Source of the DNA: Furfurilactobacillus milii
Lineage (GTDB): Bacteria > Bacillota > Bacilli > Lactobacillales > Lactobacillaceae
Direction of reading: 5' to 3'
NCBI RefSeq assembly: GCF_009864005.1
Contig: NZ_WEZQ01000005.1
Coordinates: 60,308-124,307 of the forward strand
DNA length: 64,000 bases
In this document: positions 26,357 to 36,942 of the stretch, piece by piece
Layout: every line of letters starts with the position of its first letter
Position numbering within the stretch: the stretch's first letter is position 1
The notes under the pieces: model-generated
Told to the model about the DNA's origin: nothing
Database searches by the model: none
Seen by the model: the letters and a program-made list of their open reading frames with translations, nothing else
Translations under genes and position numbers: made by a program

Positions 26357-28662
26357 CCATTTCTAACCGGCCACCATGGATTTTCCTAGGGCTACTTGTC
26401 GGTCTTATTAATGCAATGATTGTCGGTCATTTTTGGTGGGCTGGAATCGGTATTGTTTATCTACTGGTCCGGTGTCTTTACTTGGGAAACGTCAGAGCAC
26501 ATATGTTTTGGCTCATGGGTACTGCAGTGTTAGCAACTGTGTGGTTTAGCTATCAAAATGTGCAGTACGATACGAAAACGTGGACAACAATCGCAACGCG
26601 TCAGCTTAGTCTACGGGTTGAGCCAGATCAAGTTCAGGTTACTGGCGATACAGTGAGCATTATCGGTGTGACAAGAGAAGGTCAGTGGATCCGTGCGTTT
26701 GGTCATTTAACGAGCCAGCAAAAAGCGACTCAATTGCAAGTTATCGATCAACCGACACAATGGCAGGTAAATGGTCCAAACGACTTACTTGAAGGGCCAC
26801 GGAACCGTATGCAATTTGATCGTCGTTCGCAATTGCGTGCAATGGGGATTCATGGCAGCATGAAAATGGCCCAGTGGTTCATTGTGAAACCGAGTCAAAC
26901 AGCATGGCAGTGGCCAATTGATTTAATGCATCACTGGCGTAAGCAGTTACTACTGTATTTCGCGACGTTGCCTACCACATTGAATGAGTACGCAAGCAAC
27001 CTAATTATTGGAGCGACGGCTAATGATTTTTACACCCAGAATAGTGGCCTAAAACAGTTGGGACTTTTGCATTTATTTAGCATTTCCGGTATGCATGTTG
27101 TGTATCTAGTCACACTTTGCCAATTTATCCTTGCACGGTTAGGCGTCCCTCGTGAGCACTCACAACTAGTATTGGCCATTGGCTTGCCGTTTTATGCAAT
27201 TATTGCTGGTGGTTCGGGCACATTAATTCGCGCTATTCTTATTGGTGAAGCTAGTTTGCTCCAGCCACTCATTAACCGTAAGCAAGCGACTCAGATAAGT
27301 GGCTTGGACATGTGGTCGTTATCATTAATTGGTGGTGTTACGCTTCAACCGGCGGTCTTGTTAACACTAGGCGGTCAACTAAGTTACTTGTTGGCGTTTG
27401 CGTTGATCTACGTTGCAGTCGAAAAGACTTGGTGGCAAACATGGTTAATGAATCTAGTCAGCCTGCCATTAATTTTACATACCGTTTTTCAAATTCACGT
27501 TCTTAGCACGCCTGTAAATCTATTGGTGATTCCATTATTTGGTTGGTTTATTTTTCCGTTAGTCATTATCGGCGCCTGCTTGGGTGGCGTATTGAATTGG
27601 GTTGCCAATATCACTAACACGGTTTTGATGGTGTTTAGTGGTTTGATAAACTGGTTTGGTCAATTACCGGGAATGGTTACGTTTGGACATCTTTCGACAT
27701 TATTCACCTGGATATGTTTATTGATGACACTGTTGGCCATTGATGAGCGGCGGCCACGAATCCGGTGCAAGTGGCTTATTGCACTAACGATAGTGTACGG
27801 AGTGGCGTTTGTGACGATTCATTGGCCAACGGATGGTGAAGTTTCGTTTATTGATGTTGGTCAGGGCGATAGTATTCTTTTAAGAACGCCATTTAATCAG
27901 CATATTTCGTTAATTGATACGGGTGGCAAAGTCGGATTTTCAAAACCATCGTGGGCACGCACTCCCACGGGGATGACCAATGTTGAAGCCGTGACAGTTA
28001 ATTACCTTCATAGTCGCGGTATCAGTGAAATTGACGATGTGAACTGCAGCCATCAAGATGCCGATCATATCGGAGATGTTGGTCGACTGTTGCAATTGAT
28101 GACAGTTCACACATTGACGATTCCTGCTGGCATGCGTCAATCGCGCGGTTTTCAGACGAAAATTGCCCCATATCTAAAGCAAACCAGAGTCATCGAGCTG
28201 ACTGCAGGTCGACAACCTAAAAATTTTCCGTTTACCATTTATCATCCTTTTCATCCAGGGCCAGGTGGCAACGAGGATTCCGTGTCATTAGGCACAATTA
28301 GGAATGGTGTTCGCTTTTTATTTATGGGTGATTTGGATCGGTCTGGTGAACGAGAAATCCTGCAACATTATCCGATCCTGACAACCGATGTGTTGAAACT
28401 AGGTCATCATGGCAGTGATACCTCTAGCGACCCAGTGTTTATTAAACAAGTTGCGCCTAAAATTGGGATTATTTCGGCTGGTCGTGAAAATCGGTATGGA
28501 CATCCTAAACAAAGTACACTAACGACACTGATGCAGAACCATATTACAGCCGTTAATACCGCGGATGCTGGCATGATTAGCTATGTCTATGATTGGTTTG
28601 GTAACGGCCATTGGCAGACGATGTTGCCGACGCGCACACCGATTGCAGGTTCGCCTCGTTAG
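26353..28662 (+). CDS. comEC: Competence DNA channel / nuclease ComEC
   Basis: A 769-residue integral membrane protein. An N-terminal hydrophobic region and OB-like soluble part (about 70-170), then the competence domain with ISGMHVVYL (about 240) and around nine membrane segments, and a C-terminal metallo-beta-lactamase domain (FIDVGQGDSILL, SHQDADHIGD, GDLDR, LGHHGSDTS) thought to degrade the non-transported strand. The first histidine of the usual HxHxDH motif is replaced by Ser here (NCSHQDADH), as is common in ComEC. Full length with no frameshift, so the uptake channel looks intact. Starts with ATGA overlapping comEB. Confidence 0.95.
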   Translation: MTISNRPPWIFLGLLVGLINAMIVGHFWWAGIGIVYLLVRCLYLGNVRAHMFWLMGTAVLATVWFSYQNVQYDTKTWTTIATRQLSLRVEPDQVQVTGDTVSIIGVTREGQWIRAFGHLTSQQKATQLQVIDQPTQWQVNGPNDLLEGPRNRMQFDRRSQLRAMGIHGSMKMAQWFIVKPSQTAWQWPIDLMHHWRKQLLLYFATLPTTLNEYASNLIIGATANDFYTQNSGLKQLGLLHLFSISGMHVVYLVTLCQFILARLGVPREHSQLVLAIGLPFYAIIAGGSGTLIRAILIGEASLLQPLINRKQATQISGLDMWSLSLIGGVTLQPAVLLTLGGQLSYLLAFALIYVAVEKTWWQTWLMNLVSLPLILHTVFQIHVLSTPVNLLVIPLFGWFIFPLVIIGACLGGVLNWVANITNTVLMVFSGLINWFGQLPGMVTFGHLSTLFTWICLLMTLLAIDERRPRIRCKWLIALTIVYGVAFVTIHWPTDGEVSFIDVGQGDSILLRTPFNQHISLIDTGGKVGFSKPSWARTPTGMTNVEAVTVNYLHSRGISEIDDVNCSHQDADHIGDVGRLLQLMTVHTLTIPAGMRQSRGFQTKIAPYLKQTRVIELTAGRQPKNFPFTIYHPFHPGPGGNEDSVSLGTIRNGVRFLFMGDLDRSGEREILQHYPILTTDVLKLGHHGSDTSSDPVFIKQVAPKIGIISAGRENRYGHPKQSTLTTLMQNHITAVNTADAGMISYVYDWFGNGHWQTMLPTRTPIAGSPR

Positions 28663-28767
28663 TTTGTGGGCTGAATGAAACTTAATAGGGTATAATGGTG
28701 AAACGGGTTGAAATGTATTAAAAGGCGTTTTGCGACGTGTAAAAAGTAGCTTGATGGAAGGAATGAA

Positions 28768-29802
28768 ATGGCAACGATGAAAATTGCGGAGTTAACGCGA
28801 CAACTGGCTGGTTCAAACGTTCAGCCATTATATTTAGTGACGGGGACTGAACGGTACCTATTGAATCAGATTCGAGCGCAATTTAAGGCAATCATTCCCG
28901 AGGACCAGGCTCAAATGAATGTTGGTAGCTATGACATGGTGCAAACGCCGGTAGCCGTGGCACTTGATGACGCGATGGCGATGCCTTTTTTTGGCGAGCA
29001 TCGACTGGTTATAATCGACGAACCTTATTTTTTAACAGGCGAAAAGAGTAAATCAAAGGTCGACCATGATTTAGATGCCTTGCTTAAATTTATTGAACAC
29101 CCAGAGCCAACTACAATCCTAGTTTTCTTCGCCCCATACGAGAAGCTTGATAACCGTAAGAAGTTAGTTAAAACTTTGAAAAAAGTGGCTGTGAATGTAG
29201 ATGCATCGCCATTGAGTGAACGAGATGCACGTCAGTTTGTGGAGCAGCAGGTAGACCATGATGGCTATAAGTTCGGTCCTGGTGCACTGGATACCTTAAT
29301 TCAGCGCACTGGTGCTGATTTGTCGCTGATGATGGCCGCACTAACAAAACTGGAATTATTCGCCGTTCAAGATCATGTAATGACAACGGCAGCGGTTACC
29401 GGTTTAGTGGCACAATCTTTGGATGACAACGTTTTTGATTTGGTGAATGCGGTCCTCGGCCGAAATGTTAAACGGGCGGTGGGCTTGTACCATGATCTAT
29501 TAGCAACTGGAGAAGAACCACTACGGATTAACGCTGTCTTAGTTAGTCAATTTCGTTTGTTGCTGCAGGTGAAGGTACTGGCTAGCCGTGGATTGAGTCA
29601 AGGTTCTCTGGCAGGTCAGCTAAAAGTGCATCCGTACCGGGTAAAGCTGGCCTTGCAGAGTGATCGTCACTTTTCTCAACGTGATTTGAGTCGCGCTTTT
29701 TTAGGGTTAATCAACATTGAAACGCAATTGAAGCAAACACAGGATGATCCAGAATTGCTTTTTAATTTATTTATGTTGCAGTTTACCAATCAAGCTGCAT
29801 AA
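28768..29802 (+). CDS. holA: DNA polymerase III delta subunit
   Basis: A 344-residue clamp-loader subunit. It shows the HolA pattern: YLVTGTERYLLNQI at the start, MPFFGEHRLVII around residue 74, and a helical C-terminal domain with DNVFDLVNAVLGRN. It opens the beta clamp for loading at the replication fork. A TATAAT at 28691-28696 in the 105-base gap after comEC is a candidate promoter, though no good -35 is seen. Followed by a long hairpin terminator. Confidence 0.94.
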   Translation: MATMKIAELTRQLAGSNVQPLYLVTGTERYLLNQIRAQFKAIIPEDQAQMNVGSYDMVQTPVAVALDDAMAMPFFGEHRLVIIDEPYFLTGEKSKSKVDHDLDALLKFIEHPEPTTILVFFAPYEKLDNRKKLVKTLKKVAVNVDASPLSERDARQFVEQQVDHDGYKFGPGALDTLIQRTGADLSLMMAALTKLELFAVQDHVMTTAAVTGLVAQSLDDNVFDLVNAVLGRNVKRAVGLYHDLLATGEEPLRINAVLVSQFRLLLQVKVLASRGLSQGSLAGQLKVHPYRVKLALQSDRHFSQRDLSRAFLGLINIETQLKQTQDDPELLFNLFMLQFTNQAA

Positions 29803-29822
29803 TTTCTCTTCAGTTTATGAAT

Positions 29823-29873
29823 AAAATGAGCCATTGCAATCAAATTAATTGATTACAATGGCTCATTTTGTGT
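29823..29873 (+). terminator. Terminator of holA
   Basis: AAAATGAGCCATTG (29823-29836) pairs perfectly with CAATGGCTCATTTT (29856-29869), with inner CAATCAA/TTGATTA pairing. Confidence 0.9.
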
Positions 29874-29905
29874 TAGTAAGGGGAGTCGAGTAAAACAGAT
29901 GTAAA

Positions 29906-29936
29906 AGAAAAACCATCATCACGAATGATGATGGTT
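29906..29936 (-). terminator. Terminator of rpsT
   Basis: On the minus strand AACCATCATCAT and ATGATGATGGTT pair around a tiny loop and lead into TTTTTCTTTT. Confidence 0.92.
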
Positions 29937-29942
29937 AAGAAT

Positions 29943-30197
29943 TTACTTTGCTAAGCGAGCAGCTAAACGTGACTTGTCACGTGAAGCCTTGTTCTTCTTG
30001 ATCAAACCTTTTGAGTAGGCGTGGTCAATTGCGGCGCTCGCGGAACGGTATAATTCTTCAACGTTGTCTGCACCAGCAGTTACAGCTTTTTCAAACTTTT
30101 TAACTGCAGTCCGTTCTTCGCTCAATTGAGCAGTGCGACGTGCTTTGGCAATTTCGTTAGTCTTAACACGTGCAATGGCTGATTTTGTAACTGGCAT
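29943..30197 (-). CDS. rpsT: 30S ribosomal protein S20
   Basis: An 84-residue, strongly basic helical protein with the S20 pattern ([42 protein letters not shown]). It binds 16S rRNA early in 30S assembly. ATG 30197 is eight bases after GGAGG; the three extra upstream codons overlap the ribosome site. Convergent with holA and divergent from rpsO, the common Firmicutes layout. Confidence 0.96.
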   Translation of the reverse strand: MPVTKSAIARVKTNEIAKARRTAQLSEERTAVKKFEKAVTAGADNVEELYRSASAAIDHAYSKGLIKKNKASRDKSRLAARLAK

Positions 30198-30349
30198 TAA
30201 TTTCACCTCCGGAGCGTTTGACCCACGTCAAACAAATTTCAACAGTCATCATTATACAAGAGGCTTACTACCAATGCAATAAATAAATGCAGAAGCGTCA
30301 AGGAAATTCACTTGACCCCATCATGAGTAGCGTACTTTTGCTTGCAATT

Positions 30350-30458
30350 GGTGGTGTGATTAGATAAACTATTAACCGTGCTAAAGCATGACCCTTACTT
30401 AGTTTATCGCCACCACTTGGCGTAGACTCGGTATGCGGTGACAATATTTGAAAGGTGG
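30350..30458 (+). promoter_or_regulatory. Structured rpsO leader, candidate S15 autoregulatory element
   Basis: GATAAACTA (30363-30371) pairs perfectly with TAGTTTATC (30400-30408), enclosing a small hairpin CGTGC/GCATG (30377-30390). GGTGG at 30350-30354 can close the whole by pairing with CCACC at 30410-30414. The same CCACC could instead pair with GGTGG in the rpsO Shine-Dalgarno (30454-30458), or CGCCA (30408-30412) with TGGCG (30418-30422). Mutually exclusive pairings around a ribosome site suggest translational control; S15 commonly regulates its own mRNA. Confidence 0.6.
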
Positions 30459-30467
30459 ATTTTATCC

Positions 30468-30737
30468 ATGGCTATTACACAAGCAGAAAAGAATCAGATC
30501 ATCTCAGAATACGCACGTCACGATGGTGACACGGGTTCTGCAGAAGTTCAAATCGCAGTTTTGACAGCTGACATCAACCAATTGAATGCGCATTTACAAG
30601 TGCACACTCACGACTACCACTCACAACGTGGTTTGTTAAAGAAAATTGGTCACCGTCGTAACTTACTGCGTTACCTGCGTAACACGGATATTGAACGTTA
30701 CCGGACGTTAATCCAAAAGTTGGGTCTTCGTCGGTAA
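30468..30737 (+). CDS. rpsO: 30S ribosomal protein S15
   Basis: An 89-residue protein with complete S15 hallmarks: a D-T-G-S-A-E-V-Q-I segment, [19 protein letters not shown] and the RRNLLRYL end. It nucleates the central domain of the 30S subunit by binding the 16S three-way junction. ATG 30468 follows AAAGGTGG. A structured leader precedes it and a terminator follows. Confidence 0.97.
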   Translation: MAITQAEKNQIISEYARHDGDTGSAEVQIAVLTADINQLNAHLQVHTHDYHSQRGLLKKIGHRRNLLRYLRNTDIERYRTLIQKLGLRR

Positions 30738-30762
30738 TCGTTGTTCGACCGAAGTGTGTGAG

Positions 30763-30795
30763 GAGGGCTACCCATTGTGGGTGGCTCTTTTTTTA
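30763..30795 (+). terminator. Terminator of rpsO
   Basis: AGGGCTACCC and GGGTGGCTCT pair around a short loop, followed by seven T residues. Confidence 0.88.
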
Positions 30796-31121
30796 TTCAC
30801 ATTGACGTTAGAACACTGACTGGTTTGAGAAGCCGTCAGCTGGGCAATTGATTGGCTTTTAAGATGGAATATGATAAGCTACATGTAACTGATTGTCCCG
30901 AAAAAAATAGGTTGTTTTAATATAATTTTTTTGTGGAGTTGCCGCTCCTTTAAACACATCAAACTTAATAGCGATGTGAGGCTGCTTGCGTACTGAGATC
31001 GAAATGAGGATAAACACTATTTTGATCAAACTATAGACAGGCCGTTAAAATTAATTCTTAAAAATGACCGTTAGAGAAACAATTAAGTCAAAAAAGAAAT
31101 TTTTAATATGAGGTGAATGAA
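30796..31121. other. Long leader region of rnjB
   Basis: No gene is present. TATAAT at 30921-30926 is the best -10; TTGTCC (30893-30898) is too far at 22 bp. If used, it leaves about 190 untranslated bases containing GGAG/CTCC (near 30935-30950) and CACATC/GATGTG (near 30955-30980) hairpins. Long leaders are unusual among the genes of this window. Confidence 0.4.
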
Positions 31122-32849
31122 TTGAGTAATCAGATTCGAATTATCCCGTTTGGTGGCGTGCGCGAAAACGGGAAGAATATGTATGCGCTGGAAGTTAATG
31201 ATGATATTTTTATTTTGGATTGTGGTTTAAAGTATCCAGAAAACGAGTTATTGGGAATTGATATCGTCATTCCTGATTGGAATTATTTGCGGGAACACGC
31301 AGATCAAATCGTCGGTGTGTTTTTGACACATGGGCATGCAGATGCAATTGGCGCATTGCCGTACTTCGTCAGTGAATTTAACGTGCCTGTTTTCGGTTCA
31401 GAACTAACGATTGAATTAGCAAAGTTAAATGTGGAGAATGATCCAAAGTCTAAGCAATTTAACGACTTTCACGTTGTGGATGCTGATACAGAAATTGATT
31501 TTGGAGAGGAAACAGTCTCGTTCTTTAAAACGACACACAGTATTCCAGAATCTCTGGGAATTGATGTTAAGACACCGCTCGGACAAGTTGTTTATACCGG
31601 AGACTTTAAGTTTGATCAAACCGCAGCACCCTTTTATCAAACCGATTTAGCTCGTTTGGGTGAAATTGGTAAGAACGGCGTCGTTGCCTTGTTAAGCGAT
31701 TCAGCCGGCGCAGAACAATACGGCGAATCAGCAACCGAAAATCAGATTGCCAATTTTGTTAAGGATCAGTTTGCTGCACACGAGGGTCGAATTGTGGTTG
31801 CCAGTGTTGCGTCTAACATTTTACGAATGCAACAGATTTTTGATGCCGCCGCTGCGACGGACCGTAAAGTCGTATTGATGGGTCACGATTTGGAGAAAAT
31901 TGTACGGACAGCAATGCGCTTGGATAAGTTAGAATTACCATCTGATGATCTATTGGTTAATCCCAAAAACATGAAGTCCTTATCACCTGAACAGACCGTT
32001 ATCTTGGAAACTGGCCGAATGGGCGAACCCATTAAGGCGCTTCAGAGAATGGCAACGGGTGAAGATCGTTATGTCAAAATTGGTGAGGGTGACCTGGTTT
32101 TCATTACAACCACACCGTCGCATGCAATGGAGACAACGGTTGCTAAGACACGTGATTTAATCTTCCGTGCGGGCGCACATGTGCAAGCCATTTCTGATAG
32201 TTTGCAGTCGTCCGGTCATGGTTCACCAGCAGATTTACAGTTAATGATCAACTTTATGCATCCGGATTATTTCATTCCAATCCAGGGTGAGTATCGAGTT
32301 CTGAATCGGCATGCTAAGTTGGCAGAAGAAACAGGTATTTCGTCTGACCATATCTTCTTAACACAACGTGGCGATTCGCTTATCTATAATGGTGAGGCAC
32401 CAATGCATCTAGCAGAGAGCATTGAAGTCGGCAATACGATGATTGACGGCATTGGTGTCGGTGATATTGGTAATATTGTGCTTCGGGATCGTAAGATTTT
32501 ATCTGAAGATGGTATTTTTATTGCAGTGGTCACGATTGATCGTAAGAAGAAACAAATCGTCGCCGAACCTAAACTGACGTCTCGAGGATTTGTTTACGTG
32601 AAAGCTAGTCGTGATTTAATGCGTGAGGCTAGTGAATTGGTCACGAAAACCGTTCAAGATAACTTGGATAACAAAGAATTTGACTGGGGTCATTTGAAGC
32701 AGGATGTGCGCGAACATCTGGGTCGTTATTTATTTGATCAGACCAAGCGTCATCCAGTTATCTTACCGGTGATCATGGAAGTGAACCAACACGCCCATCA
32801 TGCCCGGACAAAGAAAAACACAGCAAAAAAAGCAACTGAACAGGAGTAA
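31122..32849 (+). CDS. rnjB: Ribonuclease J2
   Basis: A 575-residue RNase J paralogue. The metallo-beta-lactamase motif reads HGHADAIGALP where RNase J1 has HGHEDHIGG, so one zinc-binding histidine is replaced by Ala; weak catalytic activity and a partner role to J1 are known for J2 proteins. FFKTTHSIPESLG, TGDFKFD and SSGHGSPADLQ follow as in the family. I choose TTG 31122, six bases after TGAGGTG, because the GTG at 31113 lies inside that ribosome site and the family begins M-x-N-x-I-R. Co-transcribed with the TPR gene three bases downstream. Confidence 0.93.
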   Translation: MSNQIRIIPFGGVRENGKNMYALEVNDDIFILDCGLKYPENELLGIDIVIPDWNYLREHADQIVGVFLTHGHADAIGALPYFVSEFNVPVFGSELTIELAKLNVENDPKSKQFNDFHVVDADTEIDFGEETVSFFKTTHSIPESLGIDVKTPLGQVVYTGDFKFDQTAAPFYQTDLARLGEIGKNGVVALLSDSAGAEQYGESATENQIANFVKDQFAAHEGRIVVASVASNILRMQQIFDAAAATDRKVVLMGHDLEKIVRTAMRLDKLELPSDDLLVNPKNMKSLSPEQTVILETGRMGEPIKALQRMATGEDRYVKIGEGDLVFITTTPSHAMETTVAKTRDLIFRAGAHVQAISDSLQSSGHGSPADLQLMINFMHPDYFIPIQGEYRVLNRHAKLAEETGISSDHIFLTQRGDSLIYNGEAPMHLAESIEVGNTMIDGIGVGDIGNIVLRDRKILSEDGIFIAVVTIDRKKKQIVAEPKLTSRGFVYVKASRDLMREASELVTKTVQDNLDNKEFDWGHLKQDVREHLGRYLFDQTKRHPVILPVIMEVNQHAHHARTKKNTAKKATEQE

Positions 32850-32852
32850 TTT

Positions 32853-33788
32853 ATGTCGAAAGACACATTGAATGGTCGCCAGCGTGAAATGTTTGATAAA
32901 GCTAATCAAGCTTATCAGGACAAAGATTACGCGCAGGCGGCTTCTTTGTTAGAAAATATTTATAATGAAGTTCAAGATCCACAGATCAATCATTTATTGG
33001 TTGAGTCACTATATCTACATGAAGAATATTCGAGAGCACGTGCTTATGCGGATGATTATTTGAATAGTTATTTAACCACCGCAAGCAATTTCCGGTTTTT
33101 ACTAACGTTATTGTTGCGCGTGCATGAATTCATTCTCGCTCATGAAATTGTGGCGGGTGTCCATGATGAGAAACTCAAACAAACGGGTCTCGAGATGATT
33201 GAGGGGGCCGAAAATGAGGCTCGTATGGACACAAAAGCGACCCTGACAACGATTGCTAAGCAGTTTTACCACATGAGTGACTATTCAGCAGCTGAGCAAC
33301 AGGGACGTTTTCAAGCCGCACTAAAGTTGCCGTTAACAGAATTCAAACAGGGAGCACAGTATTTGCTGGTCGATCCTTATTTGCATCCACTATTTGTTGT
33401 TAGTATTTTGGAAGTTTTTCAACGGTTGCACGAAGAAACCGCGGTAACATTTCAATGGTTAGATAAAAAACGTTATACAGTGGTTCCCAATCAACTTAAT
33501 TCGTTACAAGATGATCAAATGTACAAACAAGTACAACAATCACTGACGGAAAAACTAGCGGCTAAAGATCCCGTTGCTTACAATCTGTTGAGCCAAGAAG
33601 TGTGGTTGCAATTAACGTTGACTTATCCGTTTGTCAGTCGGGTAGTCACGGACGCAGACGGGTGGGTGGATAATTTAATTGCAGTTTATCAAGGAAAGCC
33701 ATCTAATAGTTCCAACGAGATTGCAACGTGGCAGTCGCGGCTGGAAAAATTAACAGCTGAATTGTTGGCTAATGATAATCAGGGCTAA
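32853..33788 (+). CDS. TPR-like hypothetical protein co-transcribed with rnjB
   Basis: A 311-residue soluble helical protein. Residues about 10-75 form tetratricopeptide-like helix pairs (KANQAYQDKDYAQAASLLENI, LVESLYLHEEYSRARAYADDYL), and the C-terminal half is also predicted helical without a recognised domain. It starts three bases after the rnjB stop, so it is made with RNase J2; an adaptor or RNA-decay partner role is conceivable but unproven. I do not recognise a named family. Confidence 0.8.
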   Translation: MSKDTLNGRQREMFDKANQAYQDKDYAQAASLLENIYNEVQDPQINHLLVESLYLHEEYSRARAYADDYLNSYLTTASNFRFLLTLLLRVHEFILAHEIVAGVHDEKLKQTGLEMIEGAENEARMDTKATLTTIAKQFYHMSDYSAAEQQGRFQAALKLPLTEFKQGAQYLLVDPYLHPLFVVSILEVFQRLHEETAVTFQWLDKKRYTVVPNQLNSLQDDQMYKQVQQSLTEKLAAKDPVAYNLLSQEVWLQLTLTYPFVSRVVTDADGWVDNLIAVYQGKPSNSSNEIATWQSRLEKLTAELLANDNQG

Positions 33789-33840
33789 GAACTTATAGAC
33801 TGAAACTGCCTGCCGTTGTTAAAAATTTGTGGCTTTTGTG

Positions 33841-33869
33841 TTTACAAAAGTCATGGCAGTATATATAAT
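33841..33869 (+). promoter_or_regulatory. tuf promoter P1
   Basis: TTTACA (33841-33846), 17 bp, TATAAT (33864-33869). Its -35 lies within an inverted repeat (TGGCTTTTGT/ACAAAAGTCA, about 33829-33853). Confidence 0.75.
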
Positions 33870-33916
33870 GTTTAAGGATTCTTGGGCTGAGACAATGAAA
33901 ACTCAGTGTTTTCATT

Positions 33917-33944
33917 TTGTTCTCAACCGAGGATGTAGTATACT
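33917..33944 (+). promoter_or_regulatory. tuf promoter P2
   Basis: TTGTTC (33917-33922), 16 bp, TATACT (33939-33944). The transcript would carry a small TGTCAGG/CCTGACA hairpin (33959-33977) before the Shine-Dalgarno. Confidence 0.65.
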
Positions 33945-34007
33945 ATTTTATAAAGACTTGTCAGGGCATACCTGACATTCTTCTATCACACACTGGAGGT
34001 TTTCATT

Positions 34008-35195
<1,188 letters not shown>

Positions 35196-35243
35196 TTTAG
35201 GCTTTGCCTAAATGTTCATCAGTGTCAGTTAATGACATTCACG

Positions 35244-35273
35244 AGTGCTTAGCTTAGGCTAGGCACTTTTTTT
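35244..35273 (+). terminator. Terminator of tuf
   Basis: AGTGCTTAGC (35244-35253) pairs with GCTAGGCACT (35258-35267) and runs into seven T residues. Two smaller hairpins (TTTAGGC/GCCTAAA at 35195-35211; TGTCA/TGACA near 35222-35238) precede it. Confidence 0.92.
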
Positions 35274-35325
35274 ATACATAATCCTAGTTAATCCCTCTCG
35301 ATACACGTGTTTTTTAGCACATTTA

Positions 35326-35354
35326 TTTACTTTCGCGGGTGGTTACGTTAAACT
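35326..35354 (+). promoter_or_regulatory. Promoter of tig
   Basis: TTTACT (35326-35331), 17 bp, TAAACT (35349-35354). Confidence 0.65.
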
Positions 35355-35414
35355 ATTAGGCGTATGCAATTTATCAGAAGTTTGGTGACAAACTTCAACT
35401 GGAGGAATTTTTTA

Positions 35415-36758
35415 ATGGTCGCTAAAGCAGAATTTGCTAAAAAAGAAGGCAACCAAGGCGAGTTGACTTTCTCAATCGCTAACGAGACGATCCAAAAGGG
35501 TTTGGATCAAGCCTTCACTAAAACTCGGAAACAATTAAACGTACCTGGATTCCGTAAGGGCAAAGTTCCTCGCGCTATCTTTAACCAGATGTACGGTGAA
35601 GAATCACTTTACAATGATGCGCTGAACATCGTTTTGCCAGACGCTTACTCAAAAGCTGTTGAAGAAGCTGGCATTACACCAGTTGATCAACCACAAGTTG
35701 ATGTAAAGAGTATGGAAAAAGGTAAGGACTGGGTTTTGAAGGCTGACGTTACTGTTGCCCCAGAAATCAAGTTGGGTGAATACAAGGGTGTTACTGTGCC
35801 TAAGCAATCCACCACTGTTACCGCTAAACAAGTTAATGAAGAACTTGAAAAAATGCGTCAACAGCAAGCTGAATTGGTACTTAAAGAAGGCAAGGCCGCT
35901 GAAAAGGGCGATACTGTTATTATCGACTTTGACGGTTCAGTTGATGGTAACCACTTCGATGGTGGTAAAGCCGACAACTACAGCCTTGAATTAGGTTCGA
36001 ACTCATTTATTCCTGGATTCGAAGATCAATTAATCGGTCACAAGGCTGATGAAGATGTTCAAGTTAAGGTTACGTTCCCTAAAGATTACCAAGCAAAAGA
36101 CTTGCAAGGTAAAGAAGCTATCTTCGATGTTAAGATTCACGAAGTTAAGACTAAGGAATTACCTGACTTGGATGATGAATTCGCCAAGGATGTCGACGAA
36201 GACGTTGACAGTCTTGAAGAATTAAAGGCTAAGACTAAAGACCGTTTGAAGGAAGAAAAGAAGACGGCCGCTCACGATGCTGTTGAAGATGCTGCTATCA
36301 ACGCGGCTGTTGACAACGCTGAAGTTATCGGCGGCAAGATTCCTGACGCCATGATGGATGAAGATATTCACCGTCAAATGGACCAGTACTTGGCTCAAAT
36401 GGCTCAACAAGGGATTAACCCTGAAACTTACTACAAGATTACAGGTACTACTGAAGACGACTTGCACAAGCAATTTGCTCCTGATGCAGAACGTCGTGTT
36501 AAGACTAACCTTGTTTTGGAAGCTGTTGTTGATGCTGAAAAGATCGAAGCAACTGACAAGGATGTTGACGGTGAAGTTAAGAACCTTGCTGGCCAATACA
36601 ACATGGAAGAATCAGCAGTTCGTTCTGCTTTGACACCTGACATGTTGAAGCATGATATTGCCATCAAGAAGGCTGTTGACTTAATTGCTGACAACGCTAA
36701 GCAGGAAACCAAAAAGGCAGCTGCTAAGAAGTCTGTCGACGAAAAAGAAGATAAGTAA
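35415..36758 (+). CDS. tig: Trigger factor (ribosome-associated chaperone and prolyl isomerase)
   Basis: A 447-residue protein with all three trigger factor domains: the ribosome-binding N-terminal domain with the signature [11 protein letters not shown], a central FKBP-type PPIase domain (about 160-245, [11 protein letters not shown] and [17 protein letters not shown]), and a helical C-terminal chaperone arm ending in a Lys-rich tail. It binds L23 at the tunnel exit and shields nascent chains. ATG 35415 follows GGAGG; the frame is open for 17 codons upstream without a ribosome site. Followed by clpX, the conserved order. Confidence 0.96.
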   Translation: MVAKAEFAKKEGNQGELTFSIANETIQKGLDQAFTKTRKQLNVPGFRKGKVPRAIFNQMYGEESLYNDALNIVLPDAYSKAVEEAGITPVDQPQVDVKSMEKGKDWVLKADVTVAPEIKLGEYKGVTVPKQSTTVTAKQVNEELEKMRQQQAELVLKEGKAAEKGDTVIIDFDGSVDGNHFDGGKADNYSLELGSNSFIPGFEDQLIGHKADEDVQVKVTFPKDYQAKDLQGKEAIFDVKIHEVKTKELPDLDDEFAKDVDEDVDSLEELKAKTKDRLKEEKKTAAHDAVEDAAINAAVDNAEVIGGKIPDAMMDEDIHRQMDQYLAQMAQQGINPETYYKITGTTEDDLHKQFAPDAERRVKTNLVLEAVVDAEKIEATDKDVDGEVKNLAGQYNMEESAVRSALTPDMLKHDIAIKKAVDLIADNAKQETKKAAAKKSVDEKEDK

Positions 36759-36788
36759 TATCGTCTTACATTAATAACTGTCCTACAG

Positions 36789-36821
36789 AAAGTGAGTGAC
36801 CAGTAATGGTTACTCACTTTT
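36789..36821 (+). terminator. Terminator of tig
   Basis: AAAGTGAGTGACC pairs with GGTTACTCACTTT (one G-U pair) around CAGTAAT-like loop sequence, followed by TTTT. Confidence 0.85.
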
Positions 36822-36942
36822 GTGTCAACGACAGAATAGTGCAAGTCATTAGCTGTTTTTCTAATTATCTGCTATTATGTTCCTAGTTTAGGTGCCATGT
36901 AATTTATGGACGGCCTAGGATTAAAAGAGAGCGAGGGTGCTA

